A DNA stretch of 8,394 nucleotides. Source: Bacteroidota bacterium (lineage in GTDB: Bacteria > Bacteroidota > Ignavibacteria > SZUA-365). The stretch lies in NCBI GenBank assembly GCA_018224345.1, contig JAGTUW010000256.1:1-8394 (forward strand), read 5' to 3'. The notes below the pieces were generated by a model. It saw only the letters and a list, made by a program, of their open reading frames with translations, searched no databases and was not told the DNA's origin. The translations under genes and the position numbers were made by a program. Shown here one piece after another: positions 7,235-8,394 of this stretch. The first letter of the stretch is position 1, and each line of letters begins with the position of its first letter.

Positions 7235-7403
7235 GCCTCCGTCGCCGTCGGGTAAAATCACGTTCCGCACCCCGCTTCCGCAGGAGTGGATGCCGGAATC
7301 ACTACGCCGGGGAGCGCCGTGCCGGGAGACCCCGTATCATTCACAACTTTTTGCCATATTGTCCGAAACGGAAATCCGGAACCGCCATTTCTCTCTTCAC
7401 TGA
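7224..7403 (+). CDS. Doubtful 59-residue ORF between glycosyltransferase and PLP enzyme
   Basis: An ATG at 7224 overlaps the end of the glycosyltransferase gene by 11 bases. The frame runs 59 codons to TGA at 7401-7403, only 8 bases before the preferred start of the PLP enzyme. AAGGGAG at 7205-7211 could serve as its ribosome site, though the 12-base spacing is long. The product starts MPPEPPSPSG, is rich in Pro and Arg, and has no signal peptide, membrane helix or motif I recognise. By hand count about two thirds of its codons end in G or C, which fits coding DNA better than the competing frame over part of the same stretch. It may be a small coupled gene or only an open stretch in a 177-base gap. 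Confidence 0.25.
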   Translation: MPPEPPSPSGKITFRTPLPQEWMPESLRRGAPCRETPYHSQLFAILSETEIRNRHFSLH

Positions 7404-7411
7404 TTATCGAC

Positions 7412-8371
7412 ATGCAAAGTTTTCCGACCCGTGCTGACATCGAAGCCGCGGCAGAACGTATCTCCGGGCAGGTCCATCGCACACCCGTGATGACTTGCTC
7501 GACGCTGGACCGGCTGGCGCAGTGCCGGCTGTTTTTCAAATGCGAGAATTTCCAGAAAGTCGGGGCCTTCAAATTCCGTGGCGCGAGCAATGCCGTGTTG
7601 TCACTTTCCGGGCGGGAAGCGGCGCGGGGAGTGGCGACGCATTCGAGCGGCAACCACGCACAGGCGCTTGCGCTTGCTGCTTCACTGCGTGGTATACCGG
7701 CGCATATCGTCATGCCGTCGAACGCGCCGGCGGTCAAGCGCAGCGCCGTGGAGGGCTACGGTGCACACATCATTGACTGTGAACCGACGCTGCAGGCCCG
7801 CGAGGAAACGCTCGACGTGGTATTGCAGGACACCGGCGCGACCTTCATCCATCCTTACAATGACCAGCGTATCATCGCCGGACAGGCGACCGCGGCACGG
7901 GAACTGCTGGACGAAATCAGTGACCCCGACGTCGTGATCACACCCGTCGGTGGCGGGGGACTGCTCAGCGGGACCGCCCTCGCAGTACGTTACTACTCGC
8001 CGCAAAGCGCCGTTCTTGGTGCGGAACCGGCAGGCGCCGACGACGCCATGCGGTCTTTGCGCGCAGGACACATTATTCCTTCCGAAAACCCGCGCACCAT
8101 CGCCGACGGATTGCTGACGAGCCTGGGTGACAAAACCTTCCCCATCATCCGGACGTATGTGCGGGATATCCTCACCGTCGAAGACGATGCGATTATCCAT
8201 GCCATGCGCCTGGTATGGGAAAGAATGAACATCATCATCGAGCCCTCCGCGGCCGTTCCGCTCGCCGCCGTGCTCGAACACCGCCGCGATTTCGCCGGCA
8301 AACGCGTGGGTATCATTCTCTCCGGAGGAAATCTCGATTTGAATGTGTTACCATGGAGCGACAATGACTGA
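7412..8371 (+). CDS. PLP-dependent serine racemase / threonine dehydratase-type enzyme
   Basis: A 319-residue cytoplasmic fold-type II PLP enzyme acting on serine, threonine or 3-hydroxyaspartate. Lys54 in GAFKFRGASNAVLSL is the Schiff-base lysine. SSGNH at 78-82 includes Ser79, equivalent to the opposite-face acid/base serine of serine racemases. GGGG at 180-183 is the phosphate loop, and Ser304 in SGGNLD should contact the pyridine nitrogen. Glu205, Ala209 and Asp211 (EPAGADD) match the divalent-metal site of eukaryotic serine racemase. Length equals the single-domain racemase/hydroxyaspartate dehydratase group; the C-terminal regulatory domain of IlvA-type threonine deaminases is absent. 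The frame is open upstream to a GTG at 7286, but that 42-residue extension is outside the family, so ATG 7412 is preferred. It has no clear ribosome site, and translation could depend on the ORF ending at 7403. Racemase versus dehydratase cannot be decided here. Confidence 0.88.
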   Translation: MQSFPTRADIEAAAERISGQVHRTPVMTCSTLDRLAQCRLFFKCENFQKVGAFKFRGASNAVLSLSGREAARGVATHSSGNHAQALALAASLRGIPAHIVMPSNAPAVKRSAVEGYGAHIIDCEPTLQAREETLDVVLQDTGATFIHPYNDQRIIAGQATAARELLDEISDPDVVITPVGGGGLLSGTALAVRYYSPQSAVLGAEPAGADDAMRSLRAGHIIPSENPRTIADGLLTSLGDKTFPIIRTYVRDILTVEDDAIIHAMRLVWERMNIIIEPSAAVPLAAVLEHRRDFAGKRVGIILSGGNLDLNVLPWSDND

Positions 8372-8394
8372 CAGGAATATCGTATTGTTCGGCG
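8364..8394 (+). CDS. Start of a downstream gene (partial), overlapping the PLP enzyme
   Basis: An ATG at 8364 lies inside the last codons of the PLP enzyme gene, giving an 8-base overlap in another frame. GGAG at 8355-8358 sits 5 bases upstream, which is good spacing. The ten codons visible read MTDRNIVLFG. A charged N-terminus followed by a buried-strand-like IVLFG is common at the start of nucleotide-binding alpha/beta proteins, but ten residues cannot identify a family. The overlap implies co-transcription and probable translational coupling with the PLP enzyme. Confidence 0.6.
   Translation, partial: MTDRNIVLFG

Noticed and set aside
7307..7334. GC-rich hairpin (CGGGG ... CCCCG) considered as a terminator between the glycosyltransferase and the PLP enzyme
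   Set aside because: The stem is only 5 bp with a long loop, and the nearest T-run is too far downstream for an intrinsic terminator.
7286..7411. GTG start at 7286 for the PLP enzyme
   Set aside because: It would add 42 residues not found in this family. AGGAG overlaps the GTG itself, so it cannot serve as its ribosome site, and codon third positions in the extension are less GC-biased than in the gene proper.

Overview
The window reads as a moderately GC-rich chromosomal segment in which every supported gene lies on the + strand. The best guess for the host is a member of the Bacteroidota/Chlorobiota (FCB) side of the tree. Two things suggest this: the tail of the first gene resembles a type IX secretion sorting domain, and there are two adjacent secreted DUF3857/transglutaminase-like proteins, a family common in that group. 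This is an inference, since no diagnostic marker for a finer placement was recognised.

Layout. Positions 1-108 are the C-terminal end of a probably secreted protein. A 286-base gap follows, holding a degenerate dispersed repeat with inverted arms and then a good sigma70-like promoter. This promoter drives a stand-alone gene for ribosomal protein S4 (rpsD, 395-1000), which is closed by a clear intrinsic terminator (1042-1071). S4 therefore looks like its own transcription unit, away from the usual S13-S11-S4-rpoA-L17 cluster; in this window none of those neighbours is present.

A second unit begins at 1205. Two exported DUF3857-type proteins are encoded 16 bases apart. The first (1205-3277) keeps a Cys-His-Asp transglutaminase-like triad. 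The second (3294-5180) has the same plan but appears to have lost the Cys and His, so the pair looks like an enzyme next to a non-catalytic paralogue.

The last part carries a ten-helix EamA/DMT transporter (5327-6169), a family 2 glycosyltransferase with an added C-terminal nucleotide-binding-like domain (6221-7234), a doubtful 59-residue ORF bridging the next gap (7224-7403), a PLP enzyme of the serine racemase/threonine dehydratase group (7412-8371), and the first ten codons of another gene that overlaps it by 8 bases. No terminator was seen between 1205 and the window end, so partial read-through is possible, but the gene functions do not add up to an obvious single pathway.

No tRNA, rRNA, CRISPR array, transposase, phage gene or recognisable defence system was seen. 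No previously undescribed multi-gene system could be demonstrated. The most unusual items are the catalytic/degenerate transglutaminase pair, the isolated zinc-ligand-free S4, and the two-domain glycosyltransferase.
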